64,000 nt of DNA from contig JACKOP010000002.1 in assembly GCA_024234165.1 (NCBI GenBank), forward strand, positions 434,001-498,000. The letters run 5' to 3'. A program made the position numbers and the translations under genes. Positions 51,244 through 64,000 of the stretch are shown here, piece after piece (position 1 is the first letter of the stretch; the number at the start of each line of letters is the position of its first letter). The DNA is from Pseudomonadales bacterium. Lineage in GTDB: Bacteria; Pseudomonadota; Gammaproteobacteria; Pseudomonadales; UBA5518. Below the pieces are notes generated by a model that saw nothing but the letters and a program-made list of their open reading frames with translations, did not search any database and was not told the origin of the DNA.

Positions 51244-53375
51244 CCGACCCAGGCTCGGGGCGCCAGCGGCAGTGCGCGCTTGTGCGCGCTGCGCTCATAG
51301 GCACGCACGATGCGCTCGAAACATGCACCATCGACGGGCAGCCCGTGCAGGAACGCATCGATATCGTCGTAGCTGACACCGTGAGCGGCTTCATCCGGCT
51401 TGCCCGGAGCGAGCGCCTCCAGATCGGCCGTCGGTATCTTGTGCACCAGGTGCGGCGGAGCCCCCAGACTGGCCGCGATGGCACGAATCTGGGATTTCAC
51501 CAGACCATGCAGCGGCGTGATGTCACAGGCGCCATCGCCGAACTTGGTGAAGAACCCCATCACCGCTTCGGCGGCATGATCGGTACCGATGACCAGCCCG
51601 TTCGTGGCGTTGGCGATCGCGAACTGGGCCACCATGCGCATGCGCGCCTTGATGTTGCCGAGCACGAAATCACGGCGCTCGTGCGCCAGCGTCTGTACCT
51701 GAGCGAGCTGTGCCGCCAGGCCGAGAACAGCCGCTTCGATATCGACACTGCTCTCCTCATCGGCGCGAACGAATGCGAGTGCCGCGCGTGCGTCGTGCTC
51801 GTCGTGCTGCTCCGCGCACGGCAAGCGCACGGCGATGAACCGATAGCCGTCGTCACCGGCTTCGGCACGCAGCGCCTCGACCGCAAGCTGGGCCAGCCGT
51901 CCCGCCAACAGCGAATCGACGCCGCCGCTGATGCCCAGCACCAGCGTCTTCAATCCGCTGTCGAGAAGCGCTCTCTTGATGAAGGCGATGCGTCGTGCCG
52001 TCTCGGCCCGCAACGCCGCTTCGTCGATGAACGCAGGCACCACTCCGAGGGCTGCGGCAATTTCATGCTGGCGAGCGCGCATCCCGCTCGGGTGCATCCG
52101 AGCACCCGGATGCCTTGCGCTCTGCCACAGACGCGGGGCGAACTGCAGTGTGCCGAAGTAGTCTTCCACCGTCTCCGCCCGCCGGATCAGCTCGACCTCA
52201 CCGTCCTGGCGCAACAGCAGCTCCTGTGGACGCAGCTTGCCGTTGTAGTTGAAGCCCATGGCGATGCCGTGCGCACCGGTATCGTGGATGAGCAACAGAT
52301 CGCCGTCGGCAACCGGGGGCAGCGGGCGCTGGATCGCGAACTTGTCGTTGTTCTCGCACAGCGAACCGACGACGTCGACCGGCTGGTCGTTCACCGTCGG
52401 CGCCTTGCCCAGCACATCGATATGGTGATACGCACCGTACATGCCCGGTCGCATCAGCGAAGACATGCAGGCATCGACTCCGATGAAGGTGCGGTAGGTA
52501 TCCTTGCGGTTGATCACCCGCGTGACCAGCACACCATGCGGGCCGGTGATGTAGCGCCCGCTCTCCATGTACAGACGTGGCACATAGCCGATGCGCCGGC
52601 CGAAATCCTGCAGCAAGGCGCTGGATTCCGCCCCCAGTGCCGCCAGATCGAACGGAACATCGTCTGGCCGGTAGGGAATGCCGAGCCCGCCTCCCATGTT
52701 GATGAACTCGAAGCGGATTGCCAGCTCGGCGCCCGCCCACTCGATGATCTCGAGCAGCATCCTGACCGTCTGCACCATGTAGGCGTGGTTGCGCTCGTTC
52801 GAGGCCAGCATGGTGTGCAGACCGAAGCGCCGTGCGCCACGCGCCATCGCCGCGCGCAGGGCATCGAGAATCTGGTGGTGCGCAACGCCGTACTTGGCCT
52901 CGACCGGGTTGCCGATGATGCTGTTGCCGCTGCGCGAGGGGCCGGGGTTGTAGCGAAAGCACACCAGCTCCGGCATGTCCGGCACCTTGTCGACCAGGCT
53001 GATGTCATCGAGGTTGAGGATGCAGCCGCCGTCGGCGGCGGCTGCGTCGAACTCCGCACGCGAGGTGTCGTTGGACGTGAACATGATGTCCTCGCCGCTG
53101 GCACCGGCACGGCGTGCCAGCAGCAGTTCGGCGATGGAGCTGCAGTCGAAGCCGAAGCCCATCTCGTGCATGATGGCGAGGATCCGCGGATTGGGCAGCG
53201 CCTTCACCGCAAAATACTCGCGGAATCCCGCCGTACCGGCAAAGGCCGCCTGCAACTGTCTCCCGGTCTCACGGATGCCCGATTCGTCGTAGACATGGAA
53301 AGGCGTGCCAAAGAATCCGGCGATTTCCGGCAATGCCGGGAACAGTCGCTGCTGGAACGCGGCGGACATGGGCAT
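51240..53375 (-). CDS. Fused diaminopimelate decarboxylase - NH3-dependent NAD synthetase
   Basis: One uninterrupted 711-residue frame with two enzymes. Residues 1-420 are a fold-type III PLP decarboxylase of the LysA type: PLP lysine Lys58 (YFAVKALPNP), FEFINMGGGLGIPY, SLCENND and VDACMSSLMRPGMYGAYHHI. Residues 430-711 are a full NadE: PP-loop LVLGISGGVDSLLAG, GTDHAAEAVMGFFTKFGDGA and KIPTADLE. NadE uses free ammonia; there is no glutaminase domain. The LysA part lies between dapL and dapF, which supports lysine synthesis. The CENND motif departs from the usual CESGD, so substrate specificity deserves care. Start ATG at 53375. Confidence 0.88.
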   Translation of the reverse strand: MPMSAAFQQRLFPALPEIAGFFGTPFHVYDESGIRETGRQLQAAFAGTAGFREYFAVKALPNPRILAIMHEMGFGFDCSSIAELLLARRAGASGEDIMFTSNDTSRAEFDAAAADGGCILNLDDISLVDKVPDMPELVCFRYNPGPSRSGNSIIGNPVEAKYGVAHHQILDALRAAMARGARRFGLHTMLASNERNHAYMVQTVRMLLEIIEWAGAELAIRFEFINMGGGLGIPYRPDDVPFDLAALGAESSALLQDFGRRIGYVPRLYMESGRYITGPHGVLVTRVINRKDTYRTFIGVDACMSSLMRPGMYGAYHHIDVLGKAPTVNDQPVDVVGSLCENNDKFAIQRPLPPVADGDLLLIHDTGAHGIAMGFNYNGKLRPQELLLRQDGEVELIRRAETVEDYFGTLQFAPRLWQSARHPGARMHPSGMRARQHEIAAALGVVPAFIDEAALRAETARRIAFIKRALLDSGLKTLVLGISGGVDSLLAGRLAQLAVEALRAEAGDDGYRFIAVRLPCAEQHDEHDARAALAFVRADEESSVDIEAAVLGLAAQLAQVQTLAHERRDFVLGNIKARMRMVAQFAIANATNGLVIGTDHAAEAVMGFFTKFGDGACDITPLHGLVKSQIRAIAASLGAPPHLVHKIPTADLEALAPGKPDEAAHGVSYDDIDAFLHGLPVDGACFERIVRAYERSAHKRALPLAPRAWVG

Positions 53376-53404
53376 GGTTCAGTAGCCTTGCAGGAGGGAG
53401 TCGG

Positions 53405-54628
53405 TCATTGCAGCGCCGTGCGGATACGTTGCATGGCCTTGCAGACGTTCTCGTGACTGTTGAACGCGCTGATGCGCACATGCCGCTGACCGCAGCGGCC
53501 GAAGCCTGCACCGGGGGTGCAGACGACACCGGCACGCTGCAACAGCAAATCGAAGAATTCCCACGCGTCGCATCCGGCATCCACCCAGATGTAAGGGGAA
53601 TTGTCGCCGCCGGCGCAACGAAAACCCATGGTGCCGAAGGCATCACGGATGTAGGCGGCATTTTCCATGTAATGGTCGATCAGCGCCCGTACCTGATGCT
53701 TGCCCTCGGGACTGTAGACGGCTTCGGCTGCACGCTGCACCGGATAGGAAACGCCGTTGAAACGGGTGGTGTGACGGCGGTTCCACAGCGCGTGCACGCG
53801 CACCGCCTCCGCCGTCGCCGTGTACGCGATACAGTCCTTCGGCACCACCGTGTACGCGCAGCGCACCCCGGTGAAACCCGCCGTCTTCGAGAAACTGCGG
53901 AACTCGATCGCCACTTCCCGCGCCCCCTCGATCTCGTAAATCGAGTGCGGCAGGCTCTCGTCGCGGATGAATGCCTCGTAAGCGGCGTCGAACAGGATCA
54001 GCGCCCTGTGCCTGTGCGCATAGGCCACCCAGTCCTGCAACCGTTCGCGGCTGACCGTGGCCCCGGTCGGGTTGTTGGGAAAACACAGGTAGATCAGGTC
54101 CACGTCCTGCGCAGGCAGATCAGGCACGTAGCCGTTGGCAGCATTGCAGTCCAGATAGACCAGGCCCTGATAGCGCTCGTCCACGCAGGCGCCGGTTCGG
54201 CCGGCCATCACATTCGTATCCACGTAGACCGGATAGACCGGGTCAGGGATCGCGACCCGCACGTCTGTCGCGAAGATTTCCTGGATGTTGCCGGTATCGC
54301 ATTTCGCACCGTCACTGACGAAGATCTCGTCGGCCGAGACGTCGGCACCGCGCGCCCGGAAATCGTGCTCGGCGATGGCCTTGCGCAGGAAATCGTAACC
54401 CTGCTCCGGGCCGTAGCCACGAAACGTCTGCTCCGATGCCAGCTCATCCACTGCCTTGTGCAGGGCGCCGATGCAGGCGGGCGGCAGCGCACGCGTGACA
54501 TCACCGATACCCAGACGGATGATCTCGCGATCCGGGTTCCGTGCCTGGAACTCCTGCACCCGTCTGCCGATATCGGAAAACAGATACGCGGATTGCAGCT
54601 TCAGATAATCGGGGTTGATCCTGATCAT
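53405..54628 (-). CDS. dapL: LL-diaminopimelate aminotransferase
   Basis: A 407-residue fold-type I aminotransferase that converts tetrahydrodipicolinate to LL-diaminopimelate in one step. DapL marks are strong: IIRLGIGDVTRALPP, FRGYGPEQGYDFLRKAI, FVSDGAKCDTGNIQ, PVYPVYVDTNVMAGR, YLCFPNNPTGA and the PLP lysine in SFSKTAGFTGVRCAY. Most gammaproteobacteria use the succinylase route instead. It lies 25 bp after gltD and 29 bp before the fused lysA-nadE gene. Glutamate, its amino donor, is the product of the two genes just upstream. Confidence 0.93.
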   Translation of the reverse strand: MIRINPDYLKLQSAYLFSDIGRRVQEFQARNPDREIIRLGIGDVTRALPPACIGALHKAVDELASEQTFRGYGPEQGYDFLRKAIAEHDFRARGADVSADEIFVSDGAKCDTGNIQEIFATDVRVAIPDPVYPVYVDTNVMAGRTGACVDERYQGLVYLDCNAANGYVPDLPAQDVDLIYLCFPNNPTGATVSRERLQDWVAYAHRHRALILFDAAYEAFIRDESLPHSIYEIEGAREVAIEFRSFSKTAGFTGVRCAYTVVPKDCIAYTATAEAVRVHALWNRRHTTRFNGVSYPVQRAAEAVYSPEGKHQVRALIDHYMENAAYIRDAFGTMGFRCAGGDNSPYIWVDAGCDAWEFFDLLLQRAGVVCTPGAGFGRCGQRHVRISAFNSHENVCKAMQRIRTALQ

Positions 54629-54653
54629 GGTTTACGTCCGGATTGCCGCGTTC

Positions 54654-56120
54654 TCATCGTGGCAGAACCGTGCTGCCCATCAGGTATTCATCTACCGCGC
54701 GCGCCGCCTGGCGGCCCTCCCGAATGGCCCATACCACCAGCGACTGCCCGCGTCGCATATCGCCGGCCGCGAAAACGCCCTTCACGCCGGTTGCGTAGCC
54801 GCCCTGCAGATCGGTCGTTGCACGGGCATTGCCGCGCGCATCGCGTTCCACACCGAAGCCCGCCAGCACGCTGTCCACCGGGCCCACGAATCCCATCGCC
54901 AGCAGCACCAGATCGGCCTTCCAGAACCGCTCCGTACCCTCGATCTCGATGAAACGCCCGTCGCGCATGTCCACCTGCACCGTCTTCAGGCCGGTCAGCT
55001 TGCCGTCCTCGCCGACGAACTCCTTGGTCGCGATGGAAAACTCGCGTTCGCAGCCTTCGTCGTGACTCGACGAGGTACGCAGCTTGTACGGCCAGTACGG
55101 CCACGTGAGCGGCTTGTTCTCCTGCGCCGGCGGGAGCGGCATCAGTTCGAACTGCACCACGCTTGCCGCGCGATGGCGGTTCGAGGTGCCCACGCAGTCG
55201 GAGCCGGTGTCGCCGCCTCCGATCACGATCACGTGCTTGCCGTCGGCGCGGATCTGCTCCGGCATCTTCACGCCGGCATTGACGCGGTTCTGCTGCGGCA
55301 GAAACTCCATCGCGAAATGCACGCCGGCCAGTTCGCGCCCTGGCAGCGGCAGGTCGCGCGACTGCTCGGCACCACCGGCAAGCAGTACGGCATCGAAGTC
55401 TGCCAGCAGTTGCGCAGGTTCGATCGTGGCAACGGCCCAGTCCGTCACCTTGCTGGCGGCGGGCAGCTCACCCACGCGCGTGTTGGTACGTATCGTCACG
55501 CCTTCGGCCAGCAGCTGCTCCACGCGACGATCGAGGTGCGACTTGTCGAGCTTGAAATCGGGAATGCCGAAGCGCAGCAGGCCGCCCACCTTGTCGTTCT
55601 TCTCGAACAACGTCACGTCATGGCCTGCGCGTGCCAGTTGCTGGGCAGCCGCCATGCCGGCGGGCCCGGAACCGACGATCGCAACCCGCTTGCCGGTCTT
55701 CACTGCGGCTGGCTGTGCCACCACCCAGCCTTCCTCGAAACCGCGCTCGATGATGGCGCGTTCGATCGACTTGATGCCCACCGGTTCGCTGTCGATGTTC
55801 AGCGTGCACCCCGCCTCGCACGGTGCCGGACAGATGCGCCCGGTGACCTCCGGAAAGTTGTTGGTCGACAGCAGCACCGCGAGTGCGTTCTTCCAGTCAT
55901 CGCGGTACACCAGATCGTTGAAGTCCGGAATGATGTTGTTGACCGGACACGCATTGCTGCAGAACGGTATGCCGCAGTCCATGCAGCGCGCACCCTGCTG
56001 GCGGGCCTGCCCGGGTTCGAGCGTATGCACGAATTCCTTGAAGTTGCCGAGCCGTGCCTCGACGCTGTCGTAGCACTCGTCGATGCGCTGGAACTCCAGA
56101 AAGCCGGTGATTTTTCCCAT
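54654..56120 (-). CDS. gltD: Glutamate synthase small subunit
   Basis: A 488-residue NADPH-oxidising subunit of glutamate synthase. Cys-rich N-terminus for the 4Fe-4S clusters (CMDCGIPFCSNACPVNN, ICPAPCEAGC), FAD site VAIVGSGPAGMAAAQQLARA and NADPH site VIVIGGGDTGSDC. It feeds electrons to GltB. The gene follows gltB by 23 bp. Confidence 0.96.
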   Translation of the reverse strand: MGKITGFLEFQRIDECYDSVEARLGNFKEFVHTLEPGQARQQGARCMDCGIPFCSNACPVNNIIPDFNDLVYRDDWKNALAVLLSTNNFPEVTGRICPAPCEAGCTLNIDSEPVGIKSIERAIIERGFEEGWVVAQPAAVKTGKRVAIVGSGPAGMAAAQQLARAGHDVTLFEKNDKVGGLLRFGIPDFKLDKSHLDRRVEQLLAEGVTIRTNTRVGELPAASKVTDWAVATIEPAQLLADFDAVLLAGGAEQSRDLPLPGRELAGVHFAMEFLPQQNRVNAGVKMPEQIRADGKHVIVIGGGDTGSDCVGTSNRHRAASVVQFELMPLPPAQENKPLTWPYWPYKLRTSSSHDEGCEREFSIATKEFVGEDGKLTGLKTVQVDMRDGRFIEIEGTERFWKADLVLLAMGFVGPVDSVLAGFGVERDARGNARATTDLQGGYATGVKGVFAAGDMRRGQSLVVWAIREGRQAARAVDEYLMGSTVLPR

Positions 56121-56143
56121 GCTGCAGACTCCCGCGCTGCGGA

Positions 56144-60868
<4,725 letters not shown>

Positions 60869-60952
60869 GCTGACGCTCCACATCGATGCACACGGGATGG
60901 ACTGCTTCGCGGGCCTCGCCCCGGAGTACGACACGTCCTTGCTTGCCACTTT

Positions 60953-60978
60953 AGCAGCAATGTTCAGCAGCAATGTTC
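60953..60978. repeat. Tandem 13-bp duplication in the gltB promoter
   Basis: AGCAGCAATGTTC occurs twice head to tail (60953-60965 and 60966-60978). On the minus strand each copy contains ACATTGCT, so the -12 half of the sigma-54 promoter is duplicated 13 bp downstream. The upstream copy forms the intact promoter. Confidence 0.9.
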
Positions 60979-60984
60979 GTGCCA
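60969..60984 (-). promoter_or_regulatory. Sigma-54 promoter of the gltB operon
   Basis: Read on the minus strand: TGGCACG-AACA-TTGCT, an exact RpoN consensus with 10 bases between GG and GC. Predicted transcription start near 60,958, about 90 bases before the gltB ATG. It would drive gltB, gltD, dapL, lysA-nadE and dapF. Confidence 0.9.
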
Positions 60985-61045
60985 AATGGTCGATGTGCGA
61001 TTCAAGGGGCTTTGTGGCAGGCGAGGCGCGCCGGCGCACGACGCG

Positions 61046-61062
61046 TGCACCCAAAGCGTGCA
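61046..61062 (-). promoter_or_regulatory. NtrC binding site upstream of gltB
   Basis: TGCACCCAAAGCGTGCA is a 17-bp dyad matching TGCACC-N5-GGTGCA at all but one position. Its centre is about 96 bp upstream of the predicted start of transcription, a normal distance for an NtrC enhancer. An overlapping GCAC-N5-GTGC lies just to its left. Confidence 0.8.
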
Positions 61063-61108
61063 TTCATGCCCCATTGCTGGGCAGCGTCGGGATCGGTGAC
61101 CGGCGCCT

Positions 61109-62551
61109 TCAGTCTTCGTCCCCATCGCCATCGCCATCGCTGGCCACGTGGCGATCCATGCCGAGCTCCTTGATCTTGCGCGTCAAGGTATTGCGACCCC
61201 AGCCCAGCAATTCTGCGGCGTCCCGGCGCCGCCCTGCCGTGTGGCGCAGCGCCACGTCGAGCATGACGCGCTCGAACGCGGGCAGGGCTCGCTCGAGCAA
61301 GCCACGCTCCCCCTGTTCCAGTGCCTGACCGACCCAGCGGGCCAGGGCGACCTCCCAATCGGCAACGCCTTCGGCACCCAGCTTCGGGACCAGCAGTTCC
61401 CGCGGCAGATCGCTCACCTGCACCTCGCGACTGGGCGCCATCACCGTGAGCCAACGACAGACGTTCTCCAGTTCCCGCACGTTGCCCGGCCAATCGAGCT
61501 GGCCGATGTACTGTTCGGTTTCCGGCAGCAGCACCCGTGGTTCGACGTTCAGCTCACGAGCAGTCCTCTGCAGGAACAAGACCGCGAGTTGCGGGATGTC
61601 CTCGCGCCGCTCGCTCAGCTTCGGCAGGTGGATGCGAATCACGTTGAGGCGGTGGAACAGATCCTCACGAAAGCGACCCTGACGCACCAGACTCTCCAGG
61701 TTCTGGTGCGTGGCGGCAATGATGCGCACATCGACCTGCACCACCGAATGACCACCCACCCGATAGAAGCTGCCATCGGCCAGCACCCGCAGCAACCGGG
61801 TCTGGGCTTCCAGCGGCATGTCGCCGATCTCGTCCAGAAACAACGTGCCCCCGCCGGCCTGCTCGAAGCGCCCGGGGCGCTGCACGGTTGCACCCGTGAA
61901 TGCACCTTTTTCGTGCCCGAACAACTCGGATTCGATCAGGTCGGGTGGGATGGCTGCCATGTTCAACGCGATGAAAGGTTGCTGGGCGCGTGGACTGTGC
62001 CGGTGCAATGCCCTCGCTACCAGCTCCTTTCCGGTACCTGACTCGCCATGGATCAGCACCGTGATGTGTGACTGGGACAGACGCCCGATGGCACGGAACA
62101 CGTCCTGCATCGCGGGCGCCTTGCCGATGATCCCGGTCTCCTGAAATGCGGCCGGAGCCGGCGGTGTGGCAGAGCCCTGGTGCGCCTGGGCCAGTGCACG
62201 GCGAACCAGCGTCAGCGCATCATCGAGGTCGAACGGCTTCGGCAGATACTCGAAGGCGCCTCCCTCGTAGGATTTCACCGCACTGTCGAGGTCGGAGTGC
62301 GCGGTCATGATGATCACCGGCACCTGCGGGCAAACCTGCCGGATGTGCGCCAGCAACTCGAGCCCGCTCACACCCTGCATGCGGATGTCGCTGAGAATCA
62401 CCTGCGGTTGCTGCTCGGCAAGCCTGCGCAGCGCCGCATCACCGCTGCCGAAGGTCGCAACCTCGAGGTCCGCCTGCGAGAGCGCCTTTTCGAGCACCCA
62501 GCGCATCGACTTGTCGTCATCGATGACCCAGACCTGATCACGAGGGGGCAT
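61109..62551 (-). CDS. ntrC: Nitrogen regulation response regulator NtrC
   Basis: A 480-residue sigma-54 activator. Receiver domain with phospho-acceptor Asp55 (VILSDIRMQG), AAA+ domain with Walker A GESGTGKE (169-176) and the sigma-54-contacting GAFTGA loop (216-221), and a C-terminal Fis-like helix-turn-helix (AAELLGWGRNTLTRKIKELG). An unusual acidic tail (SDGDGDGDED) comes from a short CATCGC tandem repeat in the DNA. The start is the ATG at 62551, overlapping ntrB by 14 bp. It is the expected activator of the glnA and gltB promoters. Confidence 0.95.
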   Translation of the reverse strand: MPPRDQVWVIDDDKSMRWVLEKALSQADLEVATFGSGDAALRRLAEQQPQVILSDIRMQGVSGLELLAHIRQVCPQVPVIIMTAHSDLDSAVKSYEGGAFEYLPKPFDLDDALTLVRRALAQAHQGSATPPAPAAFQETGIIGKAPAMQDVFRAIGRLSQSHITVLIHGESGTGKELVARALHRHSPRAQQPFIALNMAAIPPDLIESELFGHEKGAFTGATVQRPGRFEQAGGGTLFLDEIGDMPLEAQTRLLRVLADGSFYRVGGHSVVQVDVRIIAATHQNLESLVRQGRFREDLFHRLNVIRIHLPKLSERREDIPQLAVLFLQRTARELNVEPRVLLPETEQYIGQLDWPGNVRELENVCRWLTVMAPSREVQVSDLPRELLVPKLGAEGVADWEVALARWVGQALEQGERGLLERALPAFERVMLDVALRHTAGRRRDAAELLGWGRNTLTRKIKELGMDRHVASDGDGDGDED

Positions 62552-63704
62552 GCACGAAAACTCCTTCGGTTGCACCGGGGACCGGCTCAAAGGGAATCAG
62601 GATCCTGAACACGGTATGGCCTGGCGCGCTGTCGCATTCGATCAGGCCGCCGTGCTGCTGCATGATCGATTGTGCAATCGGCAGGCCAAGACCGGTGCCC
62701 CGCGATCGCCCGGTGACCATCGGGTAGAACAGCGTCTTGCGCAAGCTCTCGCTGATGCCGGGACCGTTGTCCTCTACCTCGATCAGGCATACCAGGCGGT
62801 GCCTGTAGCCTCCGATCGTGAACTGACGCAGCACCCGTGTACGCATCACGATGCGCGGTCTGTGCAGAACAGGGGATTCGCGCACGGCCGGATTTTCCAG
62901 CAACGACTGGGCGGCGTTGCGCAGCACATTGAGCATCACCTGTATCAACTGATCCATGTCGGCCCACAACTCGGGCAGGCTGGGGTCGTAGTCCCGTTGC
63001 ACTGACAGCGCATCACCGGTCTCCGCCTGCACGACGACACGCACGCGTTCGAGCACCTGATGGATGTTGATCCATCTGCAATCGGGCGGTTTGCGCGGAC
63101 CGAGCATGCGATCGACCAGATTGCGCAGACGATCGGCCTCGCTGACGATGATCCCGGTGTATTCGCGCAGTTCCGGGTCGTCGAGCGCCCGTGCCAGCAG
63201 TTGCGCTGCCCCACGAATACCGCCCAGCGGATTCTTGATCTCGTGCGCCATGCCGCGCACCAGCGCATGGGTCGCCTGGTTGGCAGCCAGCAGACTGTCC
63301 TCCCGGCTGATGCGCAGCAGGCGATCCAGTGGCTGCAGCTCCATCAGAAGCTGCCGCGGGCGGCCATCGACATCGCCCATCGGCGTGACCGTATAGTCCA
63401 CCAGGGCAGCCTGGCTGCTGCCGGGAACACGCAGTCGCGCCTCACGCCGGGTATGCGGGCGCTGCTCCTGCAGGGCATTGCGCAAATCCTCGATGCTCCA
63501 GCCGGCATCGTCGAAAAACCGGGCGAGCGACTGTCCGAGCAGATGCGAGACGCTGGTAGCGAGCAACTGCTCGGTGGCCGGGTTGGCGTAGCGTACGCAC
63601 AACTGCTCGTCCAGCAGCACGACTGCCGTGGAAAGATTGTCCAGCAGGCGGCTGCCGGACTCGTCGATTCCTTGAACACCCGGCTGCGAGTCTCCCCTGC
63701 TCAC
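62538..63704 (-). CDS. ntrB: Nitrogen regulation sensor kinase NtrB
   Basis: A 388-residue soluble sensor kinase: N-terminal PAS domain (about residues 18-130), dimerisation/phosphoacceptor segment with His154 (VRGMAHEIKNPLGGIRGAAQ), and ATPase domain (NVLRNAAQSLL; DNGPGISE; GTGLGLPIAQSIM). It phosphorylates or dephosphorylates NtrC in response to PII protein. No transmembrane segment, as expected. It is translationally coupled to ntrC. Confidence 0.95.
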   Translation of the reverse strand: MSRGDSQPGVQGIDESGSRLLDNLSTAVVLLDEQLCVRYANPATEQLLATSVSHLLGQSLARFFDDAGWSIEDLRNALQEQRPHTRREARLRVPGSSQAALVDYTVTPMGDVDGRPRQLLMELQPLDRLLRISREDSLLAANQATHALVRGMAHEIKNPLGGIRGAAQLLARALDDPELREYTGIIVSEADRLRNLVDRMLGPRKPPDCRWINIHQVLERVRVVVQAETGDALSVQRDYDPSLPELWADMDQLIQVMLNVLRNAAQSLLENPAVRESPVLHRPRIVMRTRVLRQFTIGGYRHRLVCLIEVEDNGPGISESLRKTLFYPMVTGRSRGTGLGLPIAQSIMQQHGGLIECDSAPGHTVFRILIPFEPVPGATEGVFVHAPS

Positions 63705-63729
63705 GATCGGCCACCTCCCGGCAGGTGCA

Positions 63730-64000
63730 TCACATCAACTTGCTGCGCCGACGGCTGACTACCTGCGCGGGCGGCGCGAAGGTATCGCTGCGCGATGTGT
63801 TCCAGAACGCACGGAACACGGCGTGTTCGGAAACCCGCGCTTGCAGCAGGTCACCCGGCTGCAGGTAACGGTAGAGCGCTCCCAGCGACTGTACCTTGCG
63901 CGTCGATACGCGCCGCAGGATATGCTCCGGTCCGAGTTCGTCCGGATGGTTCAGGCCCGCGGCGCTCAGCAGATCCCGCAACGCCTCCATGGTATTGCGG
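63730..64000 (-). CDS. FMN-binding glutamate synthase-family protein, C-terminal part (runs off the window)
   Basis: The last 90 residues of a protein whose 5' part lies beyond 64,000; the frame stays open through the window edge (RNTMEALRDLLSAAGL). The end resembles the C-terminus of single-subunit FMN-binding glutamate synthase-like proteins (HPDELGPEHILRRVS, LGALYRYLQPGDLL). It stops 25 bp before ntrB and is probably read with ntrBC. Assigned from the tail only, so moderate confidence. No start is given because the ATG at 63990 is internal. Confidence 0.6.
   Translation of the reverse strand, partial: RNTMEALRDLLSAAGLNHPDELGPEHILRRVSTRKVQSLGALYRYLQPGDLLQARVSEHAVFRAFWNTSRSDTFAPPAQVVSRRRSKLM

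Noticed and set aside
61122..61140. CATCGC tandem repeat as a possible CRISPR or regulatory array
   Set aside because: It is three 6-bp units inside the ntrC coding sequence and encodes the Asp-Gly tail.

Overview
The window is about 64 kb of high-GC chromosomal DNA. Its conserved blocks are those of a gammaproteobacterium: uvrY-uvrC-pgsA followed by tRNA-Gly, tRNA-Cys and tRNA-Leu; exbB-exbD-lpxK-kdsB-phosphatase-murB; a Crp-family regulator beside rsmJ; and ntrB-ntrC with gltB, gltD and glnA. The many acyl-CoA enzymes, short-chain dehydrogenases and a 3-ketosteroid dehydrogenase-like flavoprotein suggest an aerobic lipid, terpenoid or steroid degrader. I cannot name the genus. No insertion sequence, prophage or CRISPR array is visible.

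Positions 1-17,040 look like one catabolic region. A minus-strand run from 10,997 down to the left edge encodes a two-domain CoA transferase, two acyl-CoA dehydrogenases, two hot-dog dehydratases, three more CaiB/BaiF-family proteins (one racemase-like), a luciferase-like oxidoreductase and a truncated enoyl-CoA hydratase. Facing away from it is a plus-strand set: an ETF alpha subunit without a beta partner, a DUF35 protein, a degenerate thiolase, a membrane FeS oxidoreductase of the EtfD type and a SnoaL-like protein. Together they could activate an unusual acyl substrate, oxidise and hydrate it, cleave it, and pass electrons to quinone. Next come a CoxG-like protein, a DUF3297 protein and a LuxR-type regulator. 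That regulator is divergent from a thiamine-dependent E1 alpha/beta pair with a free-standing 88-residue lipoyl carrier and a short-chain dehydrogenase (19.5-22.7 kb).

From 22.7 to 38 kb the genes are mostly housekeeping: three tRNAs, DNA repair, phospholipid synthesis, lipid A/Kdo and peptidoglycan precursors, rdgC, a Crp-like regulator and rsmJ. Mixed in are small envelope proteins, including a leucine-rich-repeat lipoprotein and a 47-residue single-helix protein. From 38 to 48.5 kb lies a second accessory stretch with an amidase, a short-chain dehydrogenase, a KstD-like flavoprotein, a PEBP protein, an arylsulfatase, a lipase-like hydrolase and a TauE/SafE permease.

The right end (48.5-64 kb) is a nitrogen-control region and the most interesting part. 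glnA and the gltB operon each have a consensus sigma-54 promoter with upstream NtrC-like sites, and NtrB/NtrC are encoded next door. The gltB operon reads gltB-gltD-dapL-(lysA::nadE)-dapF. It joins glutamate synthesis to an LL-diaminopimelate aminotransferase, a fused diaminopimelate decarboxylase/ammonia-dependent NAD synthetase, and diaminopimelate epimerase, so lysine, cell-wall and NAD synthesis appear to be under nitrogen control. A family of imperfect palindromic intergenic repeats (five copies seen) is scattered through the window. One copy forms part of the glnA promoter.
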